12,136 bases of DNA from an uncultured Oscillospiraceae bacterium. GTDB lineage: Bacteria > Bacillota > Clostridia > Oscillospirales > Oscillospiraceae. The stretch is taken from contig CAKUPH010000063.1 of assembly GCA_934675115.1 (NCBI GenBank), forward strand, positions 1 to 12,136. The letters run 5' to 3'. Made by a program: the position numbers and the translations under genes. Of the stretch, positions 7,140-12,136 are shown one piece after another. Every line of letters starts with the position of its first letter. Position 1 is the stretch's first letter. The notes under the pieces were generated by a model. That model saw only the letters and a program-made list of their open reading frames with translations. It made no database searches and was not told the origin of the DNA.

Positions 7140-7168
7140 TTGACTTTATCATGTATGTCTGTTAGAAT
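7140..7168 (+). promoter_or_regulatory. Sigma-A promoter of the degV-family gene
   Basis: TTGACT (7140-7145), a 17-base spacer and TAGAAT (7163-7168), about 35 bases before the ATG at 7203. No terminator was recognised between the trmD stop and this promoter, so some read-through is possible. Confidence 0.85.
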
Positions 7169-7202
7169 CCGATTTGCAATATTACATTAGGAGATTTTTA
7201 TC

Positions 7203-8039
7203 ATGTCTTTTCAAGTGATCGTTGACAGCTGCTGCGACCTGACGCCGGAAATGCGCGGTTCCGGACTGTTTCACAATATTTCCCTCACCATTTACGTCGG
7301 TGACAGCACCTTCCGGGACGACGTCAAGCTGGACCCTCAGGATCTGGTGGACGCCATGGATATGTGCGAGGAAGCGTCCCACACCTCCTGCCCCGCGCCC
7401 GCCGACTACCTGTCCATGTATGAGCGCTGTGAGGGCGATTTGTACGTCGTCACCCTGTCCGCCCTGCTCTCTGGCTCCCACAACAGCGCGTGGCAGGCGG
7501 CGCAGATCTTTCTGGAGGAGCACCCCGACCGGAACATCCATATATTCAACTCCTGCTCCGCCTCCTCCGGCGAAACGCTCATCGCCGCCAAGATCGCCCA
7601 ACTGGCCGGCGCCGGACTGTCCTTCCACGAGGTCGTTCAGGTAGTCGATCACTATATCAAGGACATGAACACCCTTTTCGTACTGGAAAATCTGGATAAC
7701 CTGCGGAAGGCTGGTCGGCTCACCCGGGTGCAGTCCCTCATCACCGGGGCGCTGCGGGTCAAGCTGATCATGGGCTCCACCCCCGAGGGCGAGATCTGCC
7801 GCCACGGTCAGGCGCTGTCCATCAAGCAGGCGCTGTCCAAGCTGGTCGTCATCATGTCGGAGGACGAAAAGCACCGGGGCAAGACCCTGTGCATCTCCCA
7901 CTGTCTCTGCCGGGAACGGGCGGAAATGCTGGCCATGTTGGTAAAGAAATCCTGCGACTTTTCCGACATTATCATCACGGACACCCGCGGAATCAGTTCC
8001 TTTTACGCCAATTCCGGCGGCATTATCGTCGCCTACTGA
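7203..8039 (+). CDS. DegV family fatty-acid-binding protein
   Basis: DegV/FakB-type proteins hold a fatty acid in a deep cleft; FakB members present it to the FakA kinase for acyl-phosphate formation in the cytoplasm. The 278 residues show the family pattern: IVDSCCDLTPEM at the N-terminus, TSCPAP (61-66, the TSxPSP-like lipid headgroup loop), LSGSHNS (89-95, the LSSGLSGTYNSA-like loop), then NLDNLRKAGRLTR (the canonical EnLEyLrkGGRi segment) and a final ITDTRGISSFYANSGGIIVAY. AGGAG lies 9 bases before the ATG. It is a single-gene unit with its own promoter and terminator. No fakA-type kinase gene is visible here, so whether it is a true FakB is open. The TSxPS serine is replaced by alanine. 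Confidence 0.93.
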   Translation: MSFQVIVDSCCDLTPEMRGSGLFHNISLTIYVGDSTFRDDVKLDPQDLVDAMDMCEEASHTSCPAPADYLSMYERCEGDLYVVTLSALLSGSHNSAWQAAQIFLEEHPDRNIHIFNSCSASSGETLIAAKIAQLAGAGLSFHEVVQVVDHYIKDMNTLFVLENLDNLRKAGRLTRVQSLITGALRVKLIMGSTPEGEICRHGQALSIKQALSKLVVIMSEDEKHRGKTLCISHCLCRERAEMLAMLVKKSCDFSDIIITDTRGISSFYANSGGIIVAY

Positions 8040-8062
8040 GCCGATCTCCGAAATATTATTTC

Positions 8063-8089
8063 AAAACTCCCCCATTTGGGGGAGTTTTT
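8063..8089 (+). terminator. Intrinsic terminator of the degV-family gene
   Basis: A perfect 11-bp stem AAAACTCCCCC/GGGGGAGTTTT (8063-8073 with 8078-8088) closes an ATTT loop and is followed by TCTTTTC. It is 23 bases after the stop codon. Confidence 0.92.
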
Positions 8090-8090
8090 C

Positions 8091-8119
8091 TTTTCAGACG
8101 GTAAATTATGTGGTATAGT
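8091..8119 (+). promoter_or_regulatory. Probable promoter of rsmA
   Basis: The -10 is TATAGT (8114-8119), preceded by TG-rich bases. A weak -35, TTTTCA (8091-8096), sits 17 bases upstream within the tail of the preceding terminator. The -10 is good and the -35 is poor. Confidence 0.55.
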
Positions 8120-8165
8120 AATTTTGTATTGCCCGTTTTATCCGACCGAATAAAGAGGCTGACAC

Positions 8166-9017
8166 ATGAACCTGACTGACATCAACGACATCAAGGCCCT
8201 GCTGGCCCGGCACGGCTTTCATTTTTCCAAGAGCATGGGGCAGAACTTCCTCATTGAGGACTGGGTGCCCCGGGACATTGCCGACGCCGCCGGGCTGGAC
8301 GCGGCCTGCGGTGCGCTGGAGATCGGCCCGGGCATCGGCCCCCTCACCGTCCAACTGGCGCAGCGGGCGGGCAGAGTGGCCGCCGTCGAGCTGGACCGCT
8401 CCCTCCTGCCCATCCTGTCCGAAACGCTGGCGGACTATGCCAACGCAGAGGTCATCCCCGGCGACGCCATGAAGCTGGATCTGCCCGCCCTGTGCGCGGA
8501 AAAGTTTCCCGGCATGACAGTCAAGGCCTGCGCCAATCTGCCGTATAATATTACAACGCCGGTGCTGACCAAACTGCTGGAAAGCGGCTGCTTCGCGTCC
8601 ATCACCGTGATGATTCAGCGAGAGGTTGCCCGCCGCATCTGCGCCGCCCCGGGCACGGCGGACTACGGGGCCTTCTCCCTCTTCTGTCAGTACCACGCGG
8701 AGTGCTCCCTGCTGTTTGACGTGGGGCCGGAGTGCTTCCTCCCCGCCCCCAAGGTGACGTCCACCGTCATCCAGCTCGTTCCCCGCGCCGAGCCGCCAGT
8801 GGACGCGGACCCCGCCGCCCTGTTCCGCGTGGTGCGGGCCGCCTTTGCCCAGCGGCGCAAAACGCTGCTCAACGGCCTGTCCGCCGCATACGGCAGCAAA
8901 TTTTCCAAGGATGATCTGCGGCAGATCATCAAGGACTGCGGCCTTCCCGAGGGCATCCGGGGCGAACGGCTGGGCCTTCCGGAGTTCGCCGCGCTGGCAA
9001 AAAAGCTGGAAGCGTGA
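8166..9017 (+). CDS. rsmA: 16S rRNA (adenine-1518/1519-N6)-dimethyltransferase RsmA (KsgA)
   Basis: RsmA dimethylates two adjacent adenines in the 3'-terminal hairpin (helix 45) of 16S rRNA late in 30S assembly; loss in other bacteria gives kasugamycin resistance. The 283 residues are standard. Seen are SKSMGQNFLIED (21-32), the SAM-binding EIGPGIGPLT (52-61), AAVELD (72-77), GDAMKLD, the catalytic NLPYNI (124-129, NLPY class of N6-adenine methyltransferases), MIQREVARRI and the C-terminal RRKTLLNGLS segment. The ATG at 8166 follows AGAGG about 8 bases upstream. The gene stands alone between a terminator and the PEPCK gene; its frequent neighbour rnmV (ribonuclease M5) is not in the window. 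Confidence 0.97.
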   Translation: MNLTDINDIKALLARHGFHFSKSMGQNFLIEDWVPRDIADAAGLDAACGALEIGPGIGPLTVQLAQRAGRVAAVELDRSLLPILSETLADYANAEVIPGDAMKLDLPALCAEKFPGMTVKACANLPYNITTPVLTKLLESGCFASITVMIQREVARRICAAPGTADYGAFSLFCQYHAECSLLFDVGPECFLPAPKVTSTVIQLVPRAEPPVDADPAALFRVVRAAFAQRRKTLLNGLSAAYGSKFSKDDLRQIIKDCGLPEGIRGERLGLPEFAALAKKLEA

Positions 9018-9025
9018 AAATGTGC

Positions 9026-9054
9026 TTGCTTTTTTCCCAGATATCCCCTACACT
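9026..9054 (+). promoter_or_regulatory. Possible promoter of the PEPCK gene
   Basis: TTGCTT (9026-9031), a 17-base spacer and TACACT (9049-9054), about 40 bases before the ATG at 9095. Both boxes deviate from consensus. The 77-base gap between rsmA and this gene has no terminator that I can see. Confidence 0.5.
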
Positions 9055-9094
9055 GTATTTAATCCATTAAAGTGATTTCATAGGAGGCATTCAA

Positions 9095-10864
9095 ATGGCA
9101 CCCACCCAAAACAAGGCCGTTCTGTCGTGGATCGACGAAATGGCCGCCAAGACCCGTCCGGCTTCCATCGTCTGGATCGACGGCGGCGAGGAACAGCTTG
9201 CCGCTCTGCGCCGTCAGGCCGTGAAGGAGGGCATCCTCACCGAGCTGAATCAGGAGAAGCTGCCCGGCTGCTACCTGCACCGCACCGACCCCAACGATGT
9301 GGCCCGCGTGGAGGACCGCACCTTCATCTGCTGCCGCAATGAGGAAGACGCCGGCCCCACCAACCACTGGATGGACCCGCAGGAGATGTACGCCAAGCTG
9401 CATAAGCTGTTTGATGGCTCTATGGAGGGCCGCACCATGTACGTCATCCCCTACTCCATGAGCATCGTCGGCTCCCCCTTCGCCAAGTACGGCATTGAGC
9501 TGACCGACTCCATCTATGTGGTGCTCAACATGGCCATTATGACCCGGGTGGGTTTCGATGTGCTGGACGCTCTGGGCGACAGCGCCGACTACATCAAGGG
9601 CCTCCACTCCTATGCCGATCTGGACAGCGAGAACAAGTACATCGTCCACTTCCCCGAGGACAACACCATCATGTCCATCAATTCCAACTACGGCGGCAAC
9701 GTGCTGCTGGGCAAGAAGTGCTTCGCCCTGCGCATCGCCTCCTATCTGGGCCGCAACGAGGGCTGGATGGCGGAGCATATGCTGATCCTCGGCATTCAGA
9801 ATCCCCAGGGCGAGGTGCGCTATCTGTCCGCCGCCTTTCCCTCCGCCTGCGGCAAGACCAATCTGGCCATGCTCATACCTCCCGAAGGCTACCGCAAGGC
9901 CGGCTGGAAGGTCTGGTGTGTGGGCGACGACATCGCATGGCTGCGGGTAGGCCCCGACGGGCGGCTCTGGGCCGTGAATCCGGAGTACGGCTTCTTCGGC
10001 GTGGCCCCCGGCACCAACGCCAAGTCCAATTTCAACGCGCTGGAATCCACCAAGCGCGGCACCATCTTCACCAACGTGGCCTACAACCCCGCCGACGGCA
10101 CCGTGTGGTGGGACGGCCTCACCAAGGGCGACGCCATTCCCGCGACGCTCATCGATTGGAACGGCCATGAGTGGCACCGGGGTGACGAGAAGAAGCCCGC
10201 TCACCCCAACAGCCGCTTCACCGCCCCCGCCCGGAATTGTCCCTGCCTCTCCCCCGAGTTTGACAACCCTCAGGGCGTGCCCATCTCTGCCATCGTGTTC
10301 GGTGGCCGCCGGGCCAAGACCGCTCCGCTGGTCTACCAGTCCCGGAGTTGGAACCACGGCGTGTTCGTCGGCTCCATCATGGCGTCTGAGACCACTGCCG
10401 CCGCCGCGGGCGCAGTGGGCGTGGTCCGCCGGGACCCCATGGCCATGCTGCCCTTCTGCGGCTATCACATGGCTGACTACTGGCAGCACTGGCTGGATAT
10501 GGGTGAGAAGATCGAGCACCAGCCCAAGATCTTCAACGTCAACTGGTTCCGCACCGATGACGACGGCAATTTCATCTGGCCGGGCTTCGGCGACAACCTG
10601 CGGGTGCTGGAGTGGATCATGAAGCGCTGCTTCAACGAAGTTGACGCCGAGGAGACCGCCATCGGCTATCAGCCCCGCCCCGAGGACATCAATCTGGACG
10701 GTCTGAACATTTCCACGGACACCCTCCGGGACCTTCTGAACGTGGACCCTGAGCTGTGGAAGCAGGAGGTCGAAGGGATCAAGGAATTCTACACCCGGTT
10801 CGGCGACAAGCTCCCCGCCGAGCTCCGCCGCCAGTTGGAGACGCTGGAAAACAATCTGAAGTAA
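9095..10864 (+). CDS. pckG: Phosphoenolpyruvate carboxykinase (GTP)
   Basis: This enzyme interconverts oxaloacetate + GTP with phosphoenolpyruvate + CO2 + GDP. In gut anaerobes the carboxylating direction can feed succinate or anaplerosis, while decarboxylation serves gluconeogenesis. The 589 residues and motifs match the GTP class, not the ~530-residue ATP class: FPSACGKTNLAML (248-260, P-loop with the reactive cysteine of the GTP type), GDDIAWL (277-283, metal-binding aspartates), YGFFGVAPGT, RFTAPARNCPCLSP, GVPISAIVFGGRR and VGSIMASETTAAA. The lid-loop and nucleotide regions look intact. AGGAGG lies about 9 bases before the ATG. It forms a single-gene unit ending in a terminator. Strong codon preference for C/G-ending synonyms suggests high expression. 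Confidence 0.97.
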   Translation: MAPTQNKAVLSWIDEMAAKTRPASIVWIDGGEEQLAALRRQAVKEGILTELNQEKLPGCYLHRTDPNDVARVEDRTFICCRNEEDAGPTNHWMDPQEMYAKLHKLFDGSMEGRTMYVIPYSMSIVGSPFAKYGIELTDSIYVVLNMAIMTRVGFDVLDALGDSADYIKGLHSYADLDSENKYIVHFPEDNTIMSINSNYGGNVLLGKKCFALRIASYLGRNEGWMAEHMLILGIQNPQGEVRYLSAAFPSACGKTNLAMLIPPEGYRKAGWKVWCVGDDIAWLRVGPDGRLWAVNPEYGFFGVAPGTNAKSNFNALESTKRGTIFTNVAYNPADGTVWWDGLTKGDAIPATLIDWNGHEWHRGDEKKPAHPNSRFTAPARNCPCLSPEFDNPQGVPISAIVFGGRRAKTAPLVYQSRSWNHGVFVGSIMASETTAAAAGAVGVVRRDPMAMLPFCGYHMADYWQHWLDMGEKIEHQPKIFNVNWFRTDDDGNFIWPGFGDNLRVLEWIMKRCFNEVDAEETAIGYQPRPEDINLDGLNISTDTLRDLLNVDPELWKQEVEGIKEFYTRFGDKLPAELRRQLETLENNLK

Positions 10865-10869
10865 ATACT

Positions 10870-10908
10870 GACCCCCGGATGAGCCTGTCGGCTCGTCCGG
10901 GGGTCTTG
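10870..10908 (+). terminator. Intrinsic terminator of pckG
   Basis: A 16-bp stem with one T-G wobble (10870-10885 with 10890-10905) closes a TGTC loop. The T-tract after it is short (TTGCT), so release efficiency is uncertain, but the stem is very stable and starts 6 bases after the stop. Confidence 0.82.
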
Positions 10909-10960
10909 CTGTCAAGCACCGCTCCTCCCGCATAAGATAGGTCGAAGGAGGGTCTATCCC

Positions 10961-11704
10961 ATGCCGATCATCTATCTTTCTCCCTCCACGCAGGAGAACA
11001 ATCAATACGTCAGCGGCGGCAGCGAGGAGCAGTGGATGAACCGTCTGGCCGACGCCATGGTCCCCTATCTCAGCGCCTCCGGCATCCAGTATACCCGGAA
11101 CACCCCGGATATGACTGCCGCCTCGTCCATACGGGCCTCCAACGCAGGAAACTACGACCTGCATCTGGCCCTGCACTCCAACGCCGCGCCGCCCAGCAAT
11201 TCCGGAAATGTCCGCGGCATCATCGTGTTCTACTATCCCGGCAGCGTAAACGGCCGCCGGGCGGCCGACATCGTGGCGGACAATCTGAAGGCCATCTATC
11301 CCCTGCCCAACAAAGTCCGGGCCGAGGGCACCACCGCCATCGGCGAGGTCCGGCAGCCCCGGGCGCCCTCTGTGTTCATCGAGCTGGGCTACCATGACAA
11401 CCGGGACGACGCCGCATGGATCACCGGCAATCTGGACGAAATTGCCCGGAATATCGTACTGTCCCTGACGGAGTATTTCGGAATTCCTTTCCTCTACCCC
11501 GCCGCCCCCCGCCGGGGCGTCGTGGACGTGAGCTGGGGGTATCTGAACATTCGGGCCCAGCCCAACACCACGTCGGCCATTATCGGCAAGGCATACGACG
11601 GCGCGCCCCTCACCATCATCAACCAGTGGGAAAACTGGTATCTGGTGCGCTTCGACGGCATCGTGGGGTACGCAAGTCAGGATTTCATCACGCTTGTGCC
11701 ATGA
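10961..11704 (+). CDS. N-acetylmuramoyl-L-alanine amidase-like (Amidase_3) protein with SH3 domain
   Basis: Amidase_3 enzymes cut the amide bond between N-acetylmuramic acid and the stem peptide of peptidoglycan using one zinc ion. This 247-residue protein has an Amidase_3-like domain (about 1-175) and a bacterial SH3 domain (about 186-247: GYLNIRAQPNTTSAIIGK, LTIINQWENWYLVRF, VGYASQDFI). The second metal histidine is visible in HLALHSNA (H72), the acidic residues in GGSEEQW (E22/E23), and the late catalytic glutamate in VFIELGYHDN (E141). The usual LDPGHGG histidine is absent; that segment reads YLSPSTQENN (5-14). No signal peptide is seen, so export would need lysis, a holin or a non-classical route. 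The ATG at 10961 follows AGGAGGG. No convincing promoter was found upstream. The next small ORF overlaps its stop by ATGA. It may be a phage-endolysin-derived or spore-related hydrolase; function is inferred. Confidence 0.8.
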   Translation: MPIIYLSPSTQENNQYVSGGSEEQWMNRLADAMVPYLSASGIQYTRNTPDMTAASSIRASNAGNYDLHLALHSNAAPPSNSGNVRGIIVFYYPGSVNGRRAADIVADNLKAIYPLPNKVRAEGTTAIGEVRQPRAPSVFIELGYHDNRDDAAWITGNLDEIARNIVLSLTEYFGIPFLYPAAPRRGVVDVSWGYLNIRAQPNTTSAIIGKAYDGAPLTIINQWENWYLVRFDGIVGYASQDFITLVP

Positions 11705-11856
11705 CAGCGCCGCAGTTTCCGTCCGGCATTCCGCCTGACCGGCTCTGGCTTACCGTATCCGGTCCGGATGACGCCCGGTCCGCGCTTCTCGCGCTGTACA
11801 CATACATGCGGGAGCGGCCCGCACAAAGCGTCGGCGACAGCGGCGACCAGGTGTGA
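11701..11856 (+). CDS. Small hypothetical protein, translationally coupled to the amidase-like gene
   Basis: The 51-residue ORF begins with an ATG that overlaps the preceding TGA as ATGA, the arrangement typical of translational coupling. It reads MTAPQFPSGIPPDRLWLTVS, then a helix-prone DDARSALLALYTYMRERP and a short polar tail. There is no membrane segment, signal peptide or recognisable motif. Codon choice resembles neighbouring genes, but no good Shine-Dalgarno lies upstream (only a weak AGGA inside the amidase gene). The same frame runs back through the amidase gene as a shadow, so chance is possible. I do not recognise it. Confidence 0.4.
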   Translation: MTAPQFPSGIPPDRLWLTVSGPDDARSALLALYTYMRERPAQSVGDSGDQV

Positions 11857-11858
11857 CA

Positions 11859-11897
11859 TTTACAAATCGTTCAAAGTTTTTTCAAAGTCTCGTCACC
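11859..11897 (+). repeat. Array of ~6-8 bp direct repeats at 11-bp period, possible response-regulator binding sites
   Basis: TTTACA (11859), TTCAAA (11870), TTCAAA (11881) and GTCACC (11892) start exactly 11 bases apart. The two central copies are identical over eight bases, TTCAAAGT. One helical turn between half-sites is the pattern bound by tandem OmpR/PhoB-type regulators, and the outer copies resemble PHO-box half-sites. The array lies upstream of the TATACT -10 at 11922 where no good -35 exists, as expected for an activator-dependent promoter. Role and regulator are inferred. Confidence 0.45.
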
Positions 11898-11921
11898 ATT
11901 TTGTTTCCCGATATGGTATCT

Positions 11922-11927
11922 TATACT
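11922..11927 (+). promoter_or_regulatory. Candidate -10 box without a good -35
   Basis: TATACT is a 5/6 match to the -10 consensus. At 17 bases spacing the -35 position reads TTTTGT (11899-11904), and TTGTTT (11901-11906) lies at only 15 bases. An inverted repeat TTGTCA/TGACAA (11927-11932 with 11940-11945) straddles the expected start site and could be an operator. Confidence 0.4.
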
Positions 11928-11933
11928 TGTCAG

Positions 11934-12010
11934 AAGCAATGACAAATCCTCCCCTCTCTTTTTGAACCGATAGCGAAGGTCCGCCGGGTGATGACCGGCG
12001 GACTTTTGCG
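11934..12010 (+). ncRNA. Candidate small RNA ending in an intrinsic terminator
   Basis: Transcription from the -10 at 11922 would begin near 11934 and stop at the terminator at 11979-12010, giving about 75 nt. The 5' half is single-stranded-looking and contains TCCTCCCCTCTC (11947-11958), complementary to Shine-Dalgarno sequences, a feature of several Gram-positive regulatory RNAs. The only ORF inside is an 8-codon ATG...TGA (11939-11965) without a ribosome binding site. This could instead be the 3' UTR of the amidase transcript. It matches no RNA family that I recognise. Confidence 0.35.
11979..12010 (+). terminator. Intrinsic terminator upstream of the tRNA promoter
   Basis: GTCCGCCGG/CCGGCGGAC (11979-11987 with 11995-12003) forms a 9-bp GC-rich stem with a GTGATGA loop, followed by TTTTGCGTTTT. 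It ends either the amidase/small-ORF transcript or the candidate small RNA. Confidence 0.88.
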
Positions 12011-12011
12011 T

Positions 12012-12038
12012 TTTCAAAAAAATTTCGTTTTTTTGAAA
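12012..12038. repeat. AT-rich perfect inverted repeat before the tRNA promoter
   Basis: TTTCAAAAAAA (12012-12022) and TTTTTTTGAAA (12028-12038) pair perfectly around TTTCG. It ends 7 bases before the -35 box of the tRNA promoter, a position where A/T tracts act as UP elements. It may also be an AT-rich operator, or a weak terminator when read from the minus strand. Confidence 0.55.
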
Positions 12039-12045
12039 TTTCCTC

Positions 12046-12074
12046 TTGCATTTTCTGTTTTCCCGTGTTAATAT
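12046..12074 (+). promoter_or_regulatory. Sigma-A promoter of the tRNA gene
   Basis: TTGCAT (12046-12051), a 17-base spacer and TAATAT (12069-12074). The expected start near 12081 is 28 bases before the mature tRNA. Confidence 0.8.
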
Positions 12075-12080
12075 ATTTAA

Positions 12081-12096
12081 GGCTCTTCGGTAGAGC
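12081..12096 (+). other. D-arm-like hairpin at the 5' end of the tRNA precursor
   Basis: GCTC (12082-12085) and GAGC (12093-12096) pair around TTCGGTA, closely resembling a tRNA D arm. It begins right at the predicted transcription start and is separated from the tRNA by a 12-nt A/T-rich linker that RNase P should remove. It could be a tRNA remnant or a protective 5' leader hairpin. Confidence 0.45.
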
Positions 12097-12108
12097 AATT
12101 GAATAAAT

Positions 12109-12136
12109 CCGGGTGTGGCGAAGTTTGGTATCGCGC
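12109..12136 (+). tRNA. tRNA, 5' part only, probably tRNA-Pro (anticodon outside window)
   Basis: The first 28 bases of a tRNA are visible: the 7-base acceptor strand CCGGGTG (12109-12115), T8 and G9, a D stem GCGA/TCGC (12118-12121 with 12131-12134) around the loop AGTTTGGTA with its conserved GG, and G26. The D-loop sequence and overall shape resemble bacterial tRNA-Pro, but the anticodon is beyond the window edge, so the identity is a guess. The tRNA assignment itself is strong because D-stem pairing, U8 and the GG of the D loop are all in register. Confidence 0.82.

Noticed and set aside
10906..10938. Possible promoter for the amidase-like gene (TAAGAT at 10933-10938)
   Set aside because: No acceptable -35 lies at 16-18 bases. 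TTGCTG at 10906 is 21 bases away. Too weak to call.
9059..11395. A 778-codon open frame on the minus strand opposite pckG and the amidase-like gene
   Set aside because: It spans two well-identified genes and their terminator on the other strand, has no family motif, and has the biased composition of a GC-driven shadow frame.
11939..11965. An 8-codon ORF (ATG...TGA) inside the candidate small RNA
   Set aside because: No Shine-Dalgarno sequence precedes it, and eight codons in this composition are expected by chance. A leader-peptide role has no downstream gene to support it before the terminator.
1..12136. CRISPR array, insertion sequence or prophage boundaries
   Set aside because: No regularly spaced long repeats, transposase gene or att-like duplication was seen. 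The only tandem pattern is the short 11-bp-period array at 11859-11897, far too short for CRISPR.

Overview
The window looks like chromosomal DNA of a GC-rich member of the Clostridia (Bacillota), most likely Oscillospiraceae/Ruminococcaceae-like. Three things point there: the gene order ylxM-ffh-rpsP-khpA-rimM-trmD typical of Gram-positive Firmicutes, a T-box leader, and strong AGGAGG-type ribosome binding sites with sigma-A promoters. The GC estimate is by eye, and the genus cannot be read from the sequence.

Layout. (1) Positions 1-310 hold the 3' end of dapA (lysine/diaminopimelate synthesis). It converges on a minus-strand unit through a perfect hairpin that can stop transcription both ways. 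(2) Positions 365-2833, minus strand, hold a promoter, a tyrosine-specific T-box leader, an EamA-family 10-TM transporter and tyrS. The transporter sits between the T-box and tyrS, so tRNA-Tyr charging should control both. (3) Positions 2875-7083, plus strand, hold a strong promoter with a palindrome near the start of transcription, then ylxM, ffh, rpsP, khpA, rimM and trmD: protein targeting, ribosome maturation and tRNA modification. TrmD carries an extra C-terminal GNAT acetyltransferase domain in one continuous frame, and rplS does not follow it. (4) Positions 7140-9017 hold a DegV-family lipid-binding protein and rsmA (16S rRNA dimethyltransferase), each with its own promoter. (5) Positions 9026-10908 hold a GTP-type PEP carboxykinase. 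(6) Positions 10961-11856 hold an Amidase_3-like cell-wall hydrolase with an SH3 domain but without the usual first zinc histidine, and a small ORF overlapping its stop codon (ATGA).

The last 280 bases are dense with non-coding signals. There is an array of short repeats at an 11-bp period upstream of a TATACT -10 box, a possible ~75-nt RNA with a C/U-rich anti-Shine-Dalgarno stretch and an intrinsic terminator, and an AT-rich inverted repeat. A strong promoter then drives a tRNA (probably Pro) cut by the window edge, with a D-arm-like hairpin at the 5' end of its predicted precursor.

Most genes are housekeeping. The parts worth a second look are the TrmD-GNAT fusion, the T-box-controlled transporter, the amidase with its altered metal site, and the repeat-array/small-RNA region near the right end. 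No mobile element or CRISPR array was seen.
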